A stretch of 64,000 nucleotides of DNA, taken from NCBI RefSeq assembly GCF_001424025.1, contig NZ_LMPZ01000002.1, forward strand, positions 728,714 through 792,713. The letters are read 5' to 3'. A program made the position numbers and the translations under genes. The notes beneath the pieces were generated by a model that made no database searches, had not been told where the DNA came from, and saw only the letters and a list, made by a program, of their open reading frames with translations. Positions 43,156 through 50,493 of the stretch are shown in pieces (the first letter of the stretch is position 1; every line of letters begins with the position of its first letter). Source of the DNA: Brevundimonas sp. Leaf363. Lineage in GTDB: Bacteria > Pseudomonadota > Alphaproteobacteria > Caulobacterales > Caulobacteraceae.

Positions 43156-44178
43156 ATGATCCGTTTCGACGACCTGCTGCGGCCCGAGGCGGCCGGTCTG
43201 TATTGCCCGCCGGGGGATTTCTACATCGACCCGGTGCGGCCGGTGGACCGGGCGGTGATCACGCACGGGCATGCGGATCATGCGCGAACGGGCCACGGCC
43301 ATGTGCTGGCCACGCCGCAGACGCTGGCCATCATGGTCGAGCGGTATGGGGCGGACTTCATCGGCGTGCAGCAGCCGTTGCCTTACGGCCAGACCATCGA
43401 TCACCACGGCGTCGAGATCCGCCTAGTCCCGGCCGGCCATGTGCTGGGGTCGGCCCAGGTGGTGGTGAAGTGGAAGGGCATGACCATGGTGGTGTCCGGC
43501 GACTACAAGCGCCGCGCCGACCCGACCTGCGCGCCGTTCGAGCCAGTTGCGTGCGACGTCTTCATTTCCGAGGCCACGTTCGGATTGCCGGTCTTCGTCC
43601 ACCCGCCGGCCGAGGAAGAGGTGGCGCGGCTGGTGCGGTCCTTGGGCCAGTTTCCAGAGCGGGCGCATCTGGTCGGCGCCTATGCGCTGGGGAAGGCGCA
43701 GCGGGTCATCGCCCTGTTGCGGCAGGCCGGCTGGGACCGGCCGATCTATGTGCACGGGGCGCTGGAGAAGCTGAACGCGCTTTATCAACGTGAGGGCGTG
43801 GATCTGGGCGAGCTGCGGCCCAGCCGTGACCTGCCGAAGAACTCACTGGGCGGCGAGGTGGCGGTGGCGCCGCCGTCGGCCACCCAGGACCGCTGGGCGC
43901 GGCGGTTCGCCGATCCGGTGCCGGCCTTCGCATCGGGCTGGATGGGCGTGAAGGCGCGGGCGCGGCAGCGGGGCGTGGAGCTGCCGCTGGTGATCTCGGA
44001 TCACGCGGACTGGCAGGAGCTGACGGACACCTTCCTGGAGCTGAAGCCGCAGGAGGTGTGGATCACGCACGGCCGCGAGGAGGGGCTGCTGCGCTGGGCC
44101 GAGATCAACGGGCAGAAGGCGCGGGCGCTTCGGCTGGTCGGCTATGAGGAAGAGGACGACGAGGCGGTGGCCGCCTAG
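43156..44178 (+). CDS. Ligase-associated DNA exonuclease (metallo-beta-lactamase fold)
   Basis: This 340-residue MBL-fold nuclease of the ligase-associated exonuclease type has ITHGHADHARTG (metal histidines and aspartate), LVPAGHVLGSAQV, VVSGDYKRR, and LVISDHADWQELTD with WITHGREEGLLRW from the beta-CASP part. Members are usually encoded with a bacterial ATP-dependent DNA ligase and a Lhr-type helicase, but neither is adjacent here. A start 15 bp earlier (43141) is possible. It converges with the hybrid kinase through CTAG at 44175-44178. Confidence 0.9.
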   Translation: MIRFDDLLRPEAAGLYCPPGDFYIDPVRPVDRAVITHGHADHARTGHGHVLATPQTLAIMVERYGADFIGVQQPLPYGQTIDHHGVEIRLVPAGHVLGSAQVVVKWKGMTMVVSGDYKRRADPTCAPFEPVACDVFISEATFGLPVFVHPPAEEEVARLVRSLGQFPERAHLVGAYALGKAQRVIALLRQAGWDRPIYVHGALEKLNALYQREGVDLGELRPSRDLPKNSLGGEVAVAPPSATQDRWARRFADPVPAFASGWMGVKARARQRGVELPLVISDHADWQELTDTFLELKPQEVWITHGREEGLLRWAEINGQKARALRLVGYEEEDDEAVAA

Positions 44179-45794
44179 GCGACCGCGCGGGCGCTCGCGC
44201 TGTCGCCGGCCTCGTCGGACTGGCTGAGGGCCGCGTTCATGGCCATGCGCAGGCGTTCCGGCTTGATCGGCTTTTCGACCACCGCGGCCATGCCGATCGA
44301 CATGTAGCGCTTGGCGTCGTCGGGGTCGGCGTTGGCGGTCAGGGCGATGATTGGAATGTCGCGGCTGGGGCCGGCCAGGGCGCGGATCGCCTGGGTCGCC
44401 TGGACGCCGTCCATGCGCGGCATCTTGATGTCCATCAACACCATGTCGAAGGCGCGCTCGGTGACCGCCTCAAGCGCCTCGACACCGTCCTCGGCCAGTT
44501 CGGAGGTGCAGCCGAACATCTCGCAAAGCGCCTGGGCGACCACGCGGTTGGTGGCGTTGTCGTCGACGATCAGGATGTGCGGGCGCGACTGCAGCTGCAG
44601 TTCAGCCAGGTCCGAGACATTGGAGGCGGCCTCCGTCGGGATGATGGCGATCGGCGCGGCGAGGTCGAAGGCGAAGGTGGCCCCACGGCCCTGGTTGTTC
44701 TCGGCCCAGATGCGGCCGCCCATGCGGTCCACCACCTGCCGGCAGATGGCCAGGCCCAGGCCGGCGCCGTCGCGGCCCGACCCGTGGACGAAGGGTTCGA
44801 AGATGTCGCCGGAAGCATCGGCCTGAACCCCCGGGCCGTCGTCGCGAACGCGCGCCTCCATCTGGATCAGGCCGTGTTCGGACCAGGCCTTGAGGCTGGC
44901 CTCGACGACGCCGTCGCGGGCGAATTTCAGGGCATTGCCGACCAGATTGTTGAACACCTGACGCAGGCGGGCGCCATCGATCTGGGCCGCCAGTTCGGTG
45001 TCGCCTTCGTAGCTGACGTGCAGGGTGACGCCGTTCTCGCCGGCGCGGGCGACCCAGGTGTTCTGGATTTCGTCCATCATGGCGCGCAGCGGTGTGACGC
45101 CGGGCGTCAGCTCCAGCTCGCCGGCCTCGGCCTTGGCCAGGTCGACGGCGTCCGACAGGATGCGCAGCAGGCTTTCCGATGAATCGACGATGGTCTGGAC
45201 GTGCGCCTGGGCGGCGGCGTTCAACGGTTGGCGGCGCAGCAGTTCGGCGACGGCCAGGACGCCGTTCATCGGCGTGCGCAGCTCATGGCTCATGACGCCC
45301 AGGAACTGGCTCTTGGCGCGGGCGGCGGCGGCGTTCTGGGCGTCGCTGTCCGACAGGATGCGCAGTTGTTCGGCCAGTTCGTCGTTGCGCAGACGCTGAC
45401 GCTCGTTGATCGCCTGAAGCATCGAGACCGAGGTGCCGACACCGCGATAGCGGCCCATGTGGGTGACGATGAAGCCGCGCATCATGGAGCCGGCCCCGCC
45501 GCGCATCAGCATGTCGCCGAAGACGTCGATCTTGACGCCCGCCTCGACGACCGCAGGCTCGGGGTCCATCAGCAGGGAGATCGGGCGACCGAGCGACTGG
45601 GCCGAGCCCATGGCGCCGGCGATCTTGAGCAGGAAGGCGTCGCGCTCGACCAGGCCGACCGGGCGGCCATCCGCTTCCACGACCGGCACGACCAGCACGT
45701 CGGGCGCCTGCACGAAACGGGCGAACACCTCCGAGGACGGCGTCGTCGGCAGGACCGGCTCGGCCCGCTGGCTCAGCATTTCGATCGTCGGCAT
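44175..45794 (-). CDS. Cytoplasmic hybrid histidine kinase with CBS-like N-terminus
   Basis: This 539-residue protein from the ATG at 45794 (AGGAG upstream) has a CBS-pair-like N-terminal module of about 125 residues (VLVVPVVEADGRPVGLVERDAF, RPISLLMDPEPAVVEAG). HisKA with H170 in MSHELRTPMN, HATPase with FNNLVGNALKFARDG and GRDGAGLGLAICRQ, and a receiver with D455 in LMDIKMP follow. No membrane segments are seen. The CBS-like part could sense nucleotides. No response regulator partner or HPt is nearby. Confidence 0.92.
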   Translation of the reverse strand: MPTIEMLSQRAEPVLPTTPSSEVFARFVQAPDVLVVPVVEADGRPVGLVERDAFLLKIAGAMGSAQSLGRPISLLMDPEPAVVEAGVKIDVFGDMLMRGGAGSMMRGFIVTHMGRYRGVGTSVSMLQAINERQRLRNDELAEQLRILSDSDAQNAAAARAKSQFLGVMSHELRTPMNGVLAVAELLRRQPLNAAAQAHVQTIVDSSESLLRILSDAVDLAKAEAGELELTPGVTPLRAMMDEIQNTWVARAGENGVTLHVSYEGDTELAAQIDGARLRQVFNNLVGNALKFARDGVVEASLKAWSEHGLIQMEARVRDDGPGVQADASGDIFEPFVHGSGRDGAGLGLAICRQVVDRMGGRIWAENNQGRGATFAFDLAAPIAIIPTEAASNVSDLAELQLQSRPHILIVDDNATNRVVAQALCEMFGCTSELAEDGVEALEAVTERAFDMVLMDIKMPRMDGVQATQAIRALAGPSRDIPIIALTANADPDDAKRYMSIGMAAVVEKPIKPERLRMAMNAALSQSDEAGDSASARAVA

Positions 45795-46019
45795 GCGACA
45801 AGGAACTCCTGTACCTGTGGACAATGCAGGAAAACCGTTTTCCGATTGGTTAAGCGCGGATCGGGTTTGGTAGCGGTCCCACGCTTTTTGCGGCGGCGGG
45901 CTCCACTTCGCGCCTTCGGCGGTTTTGCGCCTTGAGCCGGGCGGGTGTAGAAGGCCGGCAACCAGACATTCCCTGACCCTTTCGCATGCGCGCGGCCCTC
46001 GGCCGACCGCAGGTTCATC

Positions 46020-46736
46020 ATGAGCGCTTTCGACCCCTCTCCGCAGACTTCGGCTCTCGTCCTGTTCTCGGGCGGGCAGGACAGCGCGACGTGCCTGGCC
46101 TGGGCGCTTCAGCGGTTCGCGCGCGTGGAGACGGTCGGCTTTGACTACGGCCAGCGTCATCGGGTGGAGATGGCGCAGCGGCCCCTGCTGCGGGACGCCA
46201 TCGCTGGCGCCCTGCCGCATCTGGCCGCGCGGCTGGGCCGGGATCACGTCGTCGACCTGACCGGATACGGCCGCATCGCCGAGAGCGCCCTGACGGCGGA
46301 CCGCGCCATCGAGATGGACGCGCGCGGCCTGCCGACCACCTTCGTGCCGGGGCGCAACCTGATCTTCCTGACCGCCGCCGCCGCCCTGGCGGATCGGCGT
46401 GGGCTGGAAGTGCTGGTCGGCGGCATGTGCGAGACGGATTACTCGGGCTACCCGGACTGTCGGCGCGAGACGCTGGACGCGATGGCGAAGGCGCTGTCGC
46501 TGGGGCTGGACAAGCCGGTGATCATCGAGACGCCGCTGATGTGGCTGACGAAGGCCGAGACCTGGGATTTGGCGCAGCGGATCGGCGGCGAGCCGCTGGT
46601 CGAGGCGATCATCGAAGACAGCCACACCTGCTATCAGGGCGACCGGTCCCACCGACACGCCTGGGGCTACGGCTGCGGCGAATGCCCGGCGTGCGAATTG
46701 CGGGCGGCGGGCTACGTCGGATGGCGGGCGCCATGA
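46020..46736 (+). CDS. queC: 7-cyano-7-deazaguanine synthase
   Basis: This 238-residue ATP-dependent enzyme makes preQ0 from 7-carboxy-7-deazaguanine and ammonia. The PP-loop [14 protein letters not shown] is at the N-terminus, and [20 protein letters not shown] and [19 protein letters not shown] follow. The zinc cluster has cysteines in TCYQGD and [13 protein letters not shown]. Stop and queE start overlap (ATGA); queD follows by a one-base overlap, so queC-queE-queD form one unit. The promoter is in the 225-bp gap shared with the divergent kinase. Confidence 0.97.
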   Translation: MSAFDPSPQTSALVLFSGGQDSATCLAWALQRFARVETVGFDYGQRHRVEMAQRPLLRDAIAGALPHLAARLGRDHVVDLTGYGRIAESALTADRAIEMDARGLPTTFVPGRNLIFLTAAAALADRRGLEVLVGGMCETDYSGYPDCRRETLDAMAKALSLGLDKPVIIETPLMWLTKAETWDLAQRIGGEPLVEAIIEDSHTCYQGDRSHRHAWGYGCGECPACELRAAGYVGWRAP

Positions 46737-47368
46737 GCTACGCCGTGAAAGAGACGTTCCTGACGATTCAGGGCGAGGGCGGTCAGGCCGGGCGTCCGGC
46801 GGTCTTTCTGCGCTTTGCCGGATGCAATCTGTGGAGCGGGCGCGAGCAGGACCGGGCGACCGCAGCCTGCGATTTCTGCGACACCGACTTCGTCGGGATG
46901 GACGGCGACGGCGGGGGGCGGTTCGCGGATGCCCATGCGCTGGCCGACCACGTCGCGGCGATGTGGCGGGGCGGGGAGGGCGATCCGCGACTGGTCGTGT
47001 GCACCGGTGGAGAACCCTTGCTGCAGCTGGATGCGCCTCTGATCGCGGCCCTGAAGGCGCGCGGCTTCGAGATCGCCATAGAGAGCAACGGCACCATCAC
47101 GGCCCCGGACGGGATCGACTGGATCTGCGTCAGCCCCAAGGGCACGGCGCCGGTGGTGCAGACGTCGGGGCAGGAGCTGAAGCTGGTCTATCCGCAGGCG
47201 ACGGCGGGGCCTGAACTGTTCGCGGACATGGCGTTCGAGCGCTTCTGGCTGCAGCCCATGGACGGCCCGGACCAGGCGGCCAACACCGCCGCCGCCATAG
47301 ACTACTGCCTCAACCATCCGAAGTGGCGCCTCAGCGTCCAGACCCACAAATACATCGGCGTGCGTTGA
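46733..47368 (+). CDS. queE: 7-carboxy-7-deazaguanine synthase
   Basis: This 211-residue radical SAM enzyme converts 6-carboxytetrahydropterin to 7-carboxy-7-deazaguanine. The [4Fe-4S] motif is the QueE-type CX14CX2C, formed by C in FAGCNLWSG and the pair in CDFC, with a [15 protein letters not shown] start and the GGEP motif in CTGGEPLLQ. It has the long CX14C variant and ends [14 protein letters not shown] ([10 protein letters not shown]), with the terminal residues conserved. Coupled to queC and queD. Confidence 0.96.
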   Translation: MSYAVKETFLTIQGEGGQAGRPAVFLRFAGCNLWSGREQDRATAACDFCDTDFVGMDGDGGGRFADAHALADHVAAMWRGGEGDPRLVVCTGGEPLLQLDAPLIAALKARGFEIAIESNGTITAPDGIDWICVSPKGTAPVVQTSGQELKLVYPQATAGPELFADMAFERFWLQPMDGPDQAANTAAAIDYCLNHPKWRLSVQTHKYIGVR

Positions 47369-47733
47369 TGCTTTTCGAGATCACCAAACAGGCGACGTTC
47401 GACGCCGCCCACCACTTCCCGAACGAGCCGGAGGGCAGCATCTATCGCCGCGTCCACGGCCATTCGTTCACCGTGGAGGCGACGGTGCGGGCCGAGACGC
47501 TGGACGCCGAGCACGGCTGGGTCGCGGACCTGGGCGCGCTGGACCGCGCGCTGAAGGCGGCGGCCGAGGAGCTGGACCACGGCATGCTGAACGAGAAGCC
47601 GGGTCTGGAGCTGCCGAGTCTGGAGCACCTGTGCCTGTGGTTCGTGAACCGGCTGAGGCCCGAGTGGCCGGGCCTGTGCCGGGTTCAGGTGGCGCGGCCG
47701 ACGATAAACGAGCGGTGCGTGCTGACGCTGTGA
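47368..47733 (+). CDS. queD: 6-carboxytetrahydropterin synthase (QueD) with altered active site
   Basis: This 121-residue tunnelling-fold protein is the third gene in the queC-queE-queD operon. Zinc histidines H15/H16, H30 and H32 are seen in AAHHFP and RVHGHSF, and the Asp-His dyad in EELDHGML. The catalytic cysteine of E. coli QueD (Cys27, in HKCGRLHGHSF) is Tyr26 here (SIYRRVHGHSF). The C-terminal KET motif region is ARPTINERCVLTL, with a cysteine. The reaction, dihydroneopterin triphosphate to 6-carboxytetrahydropterin, is inferred from operon context. Confidence 0.9.
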   Translation: MLFEITKQATFDAAHHFPNEPEGSIYRRVHGHSFTVEATVRAETLDAEHGWVADLGALDRALKAAAEELDHGMLNEKPGLELPSLEHLCLWFVNRLRPEWPGLCRVQVARPTINERCVLTL

Positions 47734-47750
47734 GTTTCGCGACCCAAGGC

Positions 47751-47882
47751 CGTCATCCTCGGACTTGATCCGGGGATCAGCTTGTCCGGTCGGCCATCGG
47801 GGCAGGCTGAAGCGCCGCGCCATGAGCCATCGAAAATGAGCAAGATCGGTGCCTGATCCTCGGATCAAGTCCGAGGATGACG
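47751..47882. repeat. Palindromic intergenic repeat, family F
   Basis: 132-bp element with arms CGTCATCCTCGGACTTGATC and GATCAAGTCCGAGGATGACG, a perfect 20-bp inverted repeat at 47751-47770 and 47863-47882. It lies between convergent queD and the lipoprotein gene and may work as a bidirectional terminator. Confidence 0.9.
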
Positions 47883-47891
47883 AGAGGGTGT

Positions 47892-48161
47892 CTAGCAGCC
47901 GCGCCCGCGACGCTGGCGTTCCTCGCAGCGGCGCTGCTGGCGTTCGTAGTCGCGCTGCTCGCGCTCACGCTTCAGCTTGGTCTCCTCGTCCGAGGTGGTG
48001 ACGGCGTCGAAGCCGGCGCCGACGGCCGCGCCGGTCAGCTTCACGCCCGTGCCGACCACGGCCGCGCCTGTGCCCACGACGGCGCCGACCAGGCAGCCCT
48101 GCAACAGCAACGATCCGGCCAGAACGGCGGCCAGCGGCGCCAGGCGACGATAGACAGACAT
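47892..48161 (-). CDS. Small glycine-zipper lipoprotein
   Basis: This 89-residue protein from the ATG at 48161 (CGAGGA ribosome site; an in-frame ATG three codons upstream also exists) has a signal ending LLLQGC, a lipobox. The hydrophobic Gly-rich segment (LVGAVVGTGAAVVGTGVKLTGAAVG) is followed by a highly charged tail, KREREQRDYERQQRRCEERQ, ending in Cys. It is probably an envelope lipoprotein with a membrane-associated helix. Role unknown. Confidence 0.72.
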   Translation of the reverse strand: MSVYRRLAPLAAVLAGSLLLQGCLVGAVVGTGAAVVGTGVKLTGAAVGAGFDAVTTSDEETKLKREREQRDYERQQRRCEERQRRGRGC

Positions 48162-48235
48162 GAAACGCATCCTCGAAGACGCGTCATCCTTAACCGAGTC
48201 GCAGTGAACCGTTTCTGACCAATCATCGACGGGCG

Positions 48236-49084
48236 TCAGCGTCTCTGCGGGATCAGCTTGCGTCGTTGCCGCGACAGCGCCAGCGGCGTGCCGTCCACGC
48301 CCCAGGCGGCGGCTTCGTCGACCGTCCAGCCGGCGCCCAGATCCAGCATCCGAAACTCGAAGAAGGCCCAGCCGTCCGGGGCCGTCGCGGGCGTAGGATC
48401 GGTCAGGATGTCGATGCGGTAGTCGACCGTCGTCATGGCGGGCGGGGTGGCGCTGGTCGTCCAGGCGGGCGGGTAGAGCGCGTCGAGCAGGAAGCACAGC
48501 CCCGCTTCGTCCAGCGGTCTGGCGTCGACCATGCGCATCCAGGTCCGCTCGGCCACCTCGGTCTTGCCGATGTTGCCGCCCAGGATGTTGGGCCCGCCGT
48601 CAAAGCGGTATTCGACGTGGCGTGCGAAGTGCGGCGCGAGCGGACCTTCGACCGTGCCCTTGGGACGAAGGCTGTCGATCGGCGGCGGGGGCCTGTGCAG
48701 CGGCCGGTTCGGCGGGGTGTCGCTGTCGCGGCCATAGATGGCGGCGGCGTGATGGGTCAGGCGGCCGGCCTCTTCGGCCTCCAGCCCCGCGTAGAGGACA
48801 TTGCGGCCGCCACGCAGCAGGCGGGGGCGAAAGACGATCGGCGCGCCGAACGGCGCCGCCGCCAGATACTGGATCGACAACGAGCGCAGCGGCGCCTCGA
48901 TGGCCAGACCTTGCCGCAGCGCGCGCGCCGCCATGGCCGCCAGCAGGCCGCCGAACGGAAAGCCCTTCTCGGGCGGCAGACTGCGCGGCCCGTTCGAGAA
49001 GGCCGGCGCGACGGACCCCGCCAGGCCGCCCTCCTCCGTCGCCTTCAACATCAGGGCTGTGTCGAGCGGGATGAGGGCGGTCAT
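48236..49084 (-). CDS. Thioesterase-superfamily protein (TesB-like double hotdog)
   Basis: This 282-residue protein has the TesB-like or acyl-CoA thioesterase (4HBT_3) pattern: FPFGGLLAAMAARALRQG, PLRSLSIQYLAAAPFG, GRNVLYAGLEAEEAGRLTHHAAAIYG in the first hotdog, and a second one with MTTVDYRIDILTD and WAFFEFRMLDLGAGW. It is divergent from an HxlR-type regulator with an inverted-repeat operator in between, so it may be controlled by it. Substrate unknown. Confidence 0.82.
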   Translation of the reverse strand: MTALIPLDTALMLKATEEGGLAGSVAPAFSNGPRSLPPEKGFPFGGLLAAMAARALRQGLAIEAPLRSLSIQYLAAAPFGAPIVFRPRLLRGGRNVLYAGLEAEEAGRLTHHAAAIYGRDSDTPPNRPLHRPPPPIDSLRPKGTVEGPLAPHFARHVEYRFDGGPNILGGNIGKTEVAERTWMRMVDARPLDEAGLCFLLDALYPPAWTTSATPPAMTTVDYRIDILTDPTPATAPDGWAFFEFRMLDLGAGWTVDEAAAWGVDGTPLALSRQRRKLIPQRR

Positions 49085-49205
49085 GGCGTCTCGGGAAGTC
49101 GGTAAGAACGGCGGGAGACCGCGTCTCCCGCCTCAGTCGCGGGGATGCAAGGGCTCGATCGGCAAGTGATCCGTTGCGTTTCAAGACTGACCGACTGGGT
49201 TCGGA

Positions 49206-49224
49206 TTGGCAACCCACTTGCCAA
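49206..49224. promoter_or_regulatory. Inverted repeat TTGGCAA-N5-TTGCCAA, likely HxlR operator
   Basis: Perfect 7-bp inverted repeat at 49206-49212 and 49218-49224. It lies 28 bp before the HxlR-type gene start and about 120 bp upstream of the divergent thioesterase start. Position and symmetry suit binding of the dimeric winged-helix regulator encoded next to it; this is inference. Confidence 0.6.
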
Positions 49225-49252
49225 ATGCCTGACGCAGGGTCACTTTCCAGGG

Positions 49253-49741
49253 ATGGGACGCACCGCAGACTATAGCCGCCAGAGCTGCTCGATCGCCGGG
49301 ACGCTGGAAGTCATCGGCGATCCGTGGACCCTGCTGGTCATCCGCGACGCCTTCAACGGTCTGAGCCGGTTCGAGCAGTGGCAGGAGCGGCTGGGCATCG
49401 CCCGCAATGTGCTGGCCGCGCGTCTGAAGACCCTGGTGCAGCACGGGGTGCTGGAACAGAAGCTGTATTCCGAACGTCCGCCGCGCAACGAGTATCTGCT
49501 GACCGCCAAGGGCAAGGATCTGTATGGCGTGCTGGTGACGCTGCATGCCTGGGGCGACAAGCACGTGTTCGGCGAAGGGGGATCGGGCGTCCTGCTGACA
49601 CACACCACCTGCGGATCAAAGCTGCAGCCTCGCATCGCCTGCAACTGCTGCGGAGAGATGGTGAAGCCGCGCGACATCAAGCTGAGCCGCGCGGAGAACC
49701 GGCCGACTGTGGCGGAAATGATGCCCAAGGAAGCGGCGTAG
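49253..49741 (+). CDS. HxlR/DUF24 family transcriptional regulator
   Basis: This 162-residue winged-helix protein has CSIAGTLEVIGDPWTLLVIRDAFNG, the HxlR family opening, then GIARNVLAARLKTLVQHGVLEQ (recognition region) and PPRNEYLLTAKGKDLYGVLVTL. The C-terminal extension has a zinc-finger-like set of cysteines (TTCGSKLQPRIACNCCGEMV), seen in the longer proteobacterial subgroup. The usual N-terminal cysteine near CSIAGTL is present and may sense redox or electrophiles. It is divergent from the thioesterase, which it probably controls. The ATG at 49253 is chosen because the longer upstream frame runs through the operator. Confidence 0.87.
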   Translation: MGRTADYSRQSCSIAGTLEVIGDPWTLLVIRDAFNGLSRFEQWQERLGIARNVLAARLKTLVQHGVLEQKLYSERPPRNEYLLTAKGKDLYGVLVTLHAWGDKHVFGEGGSGVLLTHTTCGSKLQPRIACNCCGEMVKPRDIKLSRAENRPTVAEMMPKEAA

Positions 49742-49761
49742 GGCGTCGACGGCGGCTGTCC

Positions 49762-50436
49762 CTACAGTCGGCTAGTCGTCGTTACGTCGTCCTCCTCGGC
49801 GCGGCCGGCGCCCATGCCCGTGCCGCCACCCATGCCCATTCCGCCACCGCCTCCACCACCGCCACCGCCGCCGCCGGGGCCGCCGCCCTTGTCACGCTCG
49901 CCGCCGCCCTTACCGCCGCCCCCAGAGGGTCGGGTGGGCCCTTGCTGGGGAATGGCCAGGTCGCGGGGGACAGGCGCGAGATCCAGCGCCTGACGGATGA
50001 AGTCCCGCAGCGAAACCACCAGATCGTTCACGCGCACGGGTCGTCCTTCGACCAGGTCGCGGGCGGCCCGCTCGGCCAGACGCACCTGGGGTTCGGTGCC
50101 CAGCAGGATGATGTCGGACAGGGCCGCCTCGACCGCATCGCGGATGCGGCGGCTGCGGTCTGACGCGTCTAGTGGGACGTCGCCGGCCGCCTTTCGCAGA
50201 TCACGCAGGTGACGGGGATCGACCGCCAGGTCGCCCGTGAAGGAGCCGCCTAGGGTCTTGTAAGCGGCCATCAACGTGCGCAGCCGCTCGTTGATCTGGC
50301 GATTGGCGCGCTCGCGGCGCTGCTGGATCGTGAACATCATGATCAGGCGCACGCCCATCCCGATCAGGGTGAACAGGGCCAGGCCGATCAGGGTGGTCAG
50401 CAGGCTGTGCCACGATGTGAAGTCCAGTCCACGCAT
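49762..50436 (-). CDS. Membrane-anchored protein with glycine-rich tail
   Basis: This 224-residue protein has one N-terminal membrane helix (SLLTTLIGLALFTLIGMGVRLIMMF), a cytoplasmic helical region (RRERANRQINERLRTLMAAYKTLG, RAARDLVEGRPVRVNDLV) and a tail dominated by glycine (around residues 175-210). The glycine run is encoded by GC-rich CCGCCACC repeats at about 49833-49925. I know no function for the family. It lies after the S9 peptidase on the same strand. Confidence 0.75.
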   Translation of the reverse strand: MRGLDFTSWHSLLTTLIGLALFTLIGMGVRLIMMFTIQQRRERANRQINERLRTLMAAYKTLGGSFTGDLAVDPRHLRDLRKAAGDVPLDASDRSRRIRDAVEAALSDIILLGTEPQVRLAERAARDLVEGRPVRVNDLVVSLRDFIRQALDLAPVPRDLAIPQQGPTRPSGGGGKGGGERDKGGGPGGGGGGGGGGGGMGMGGGTGMGAGRAEEDDVTTTSRL

Positions 50437-50493
50437 TCGGATCTCCCCGCCCGCCCGGCCCGGGCGAGCGGGAGATCAACGCACGGCGGCCCC

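Noticed and set aside
45795..46019. CtrA site near GGTTAAG in the queC-kinase gap
   Set aside because: Only one TTAA half is present; the second half at the correct 7-bp distance is TTTC.
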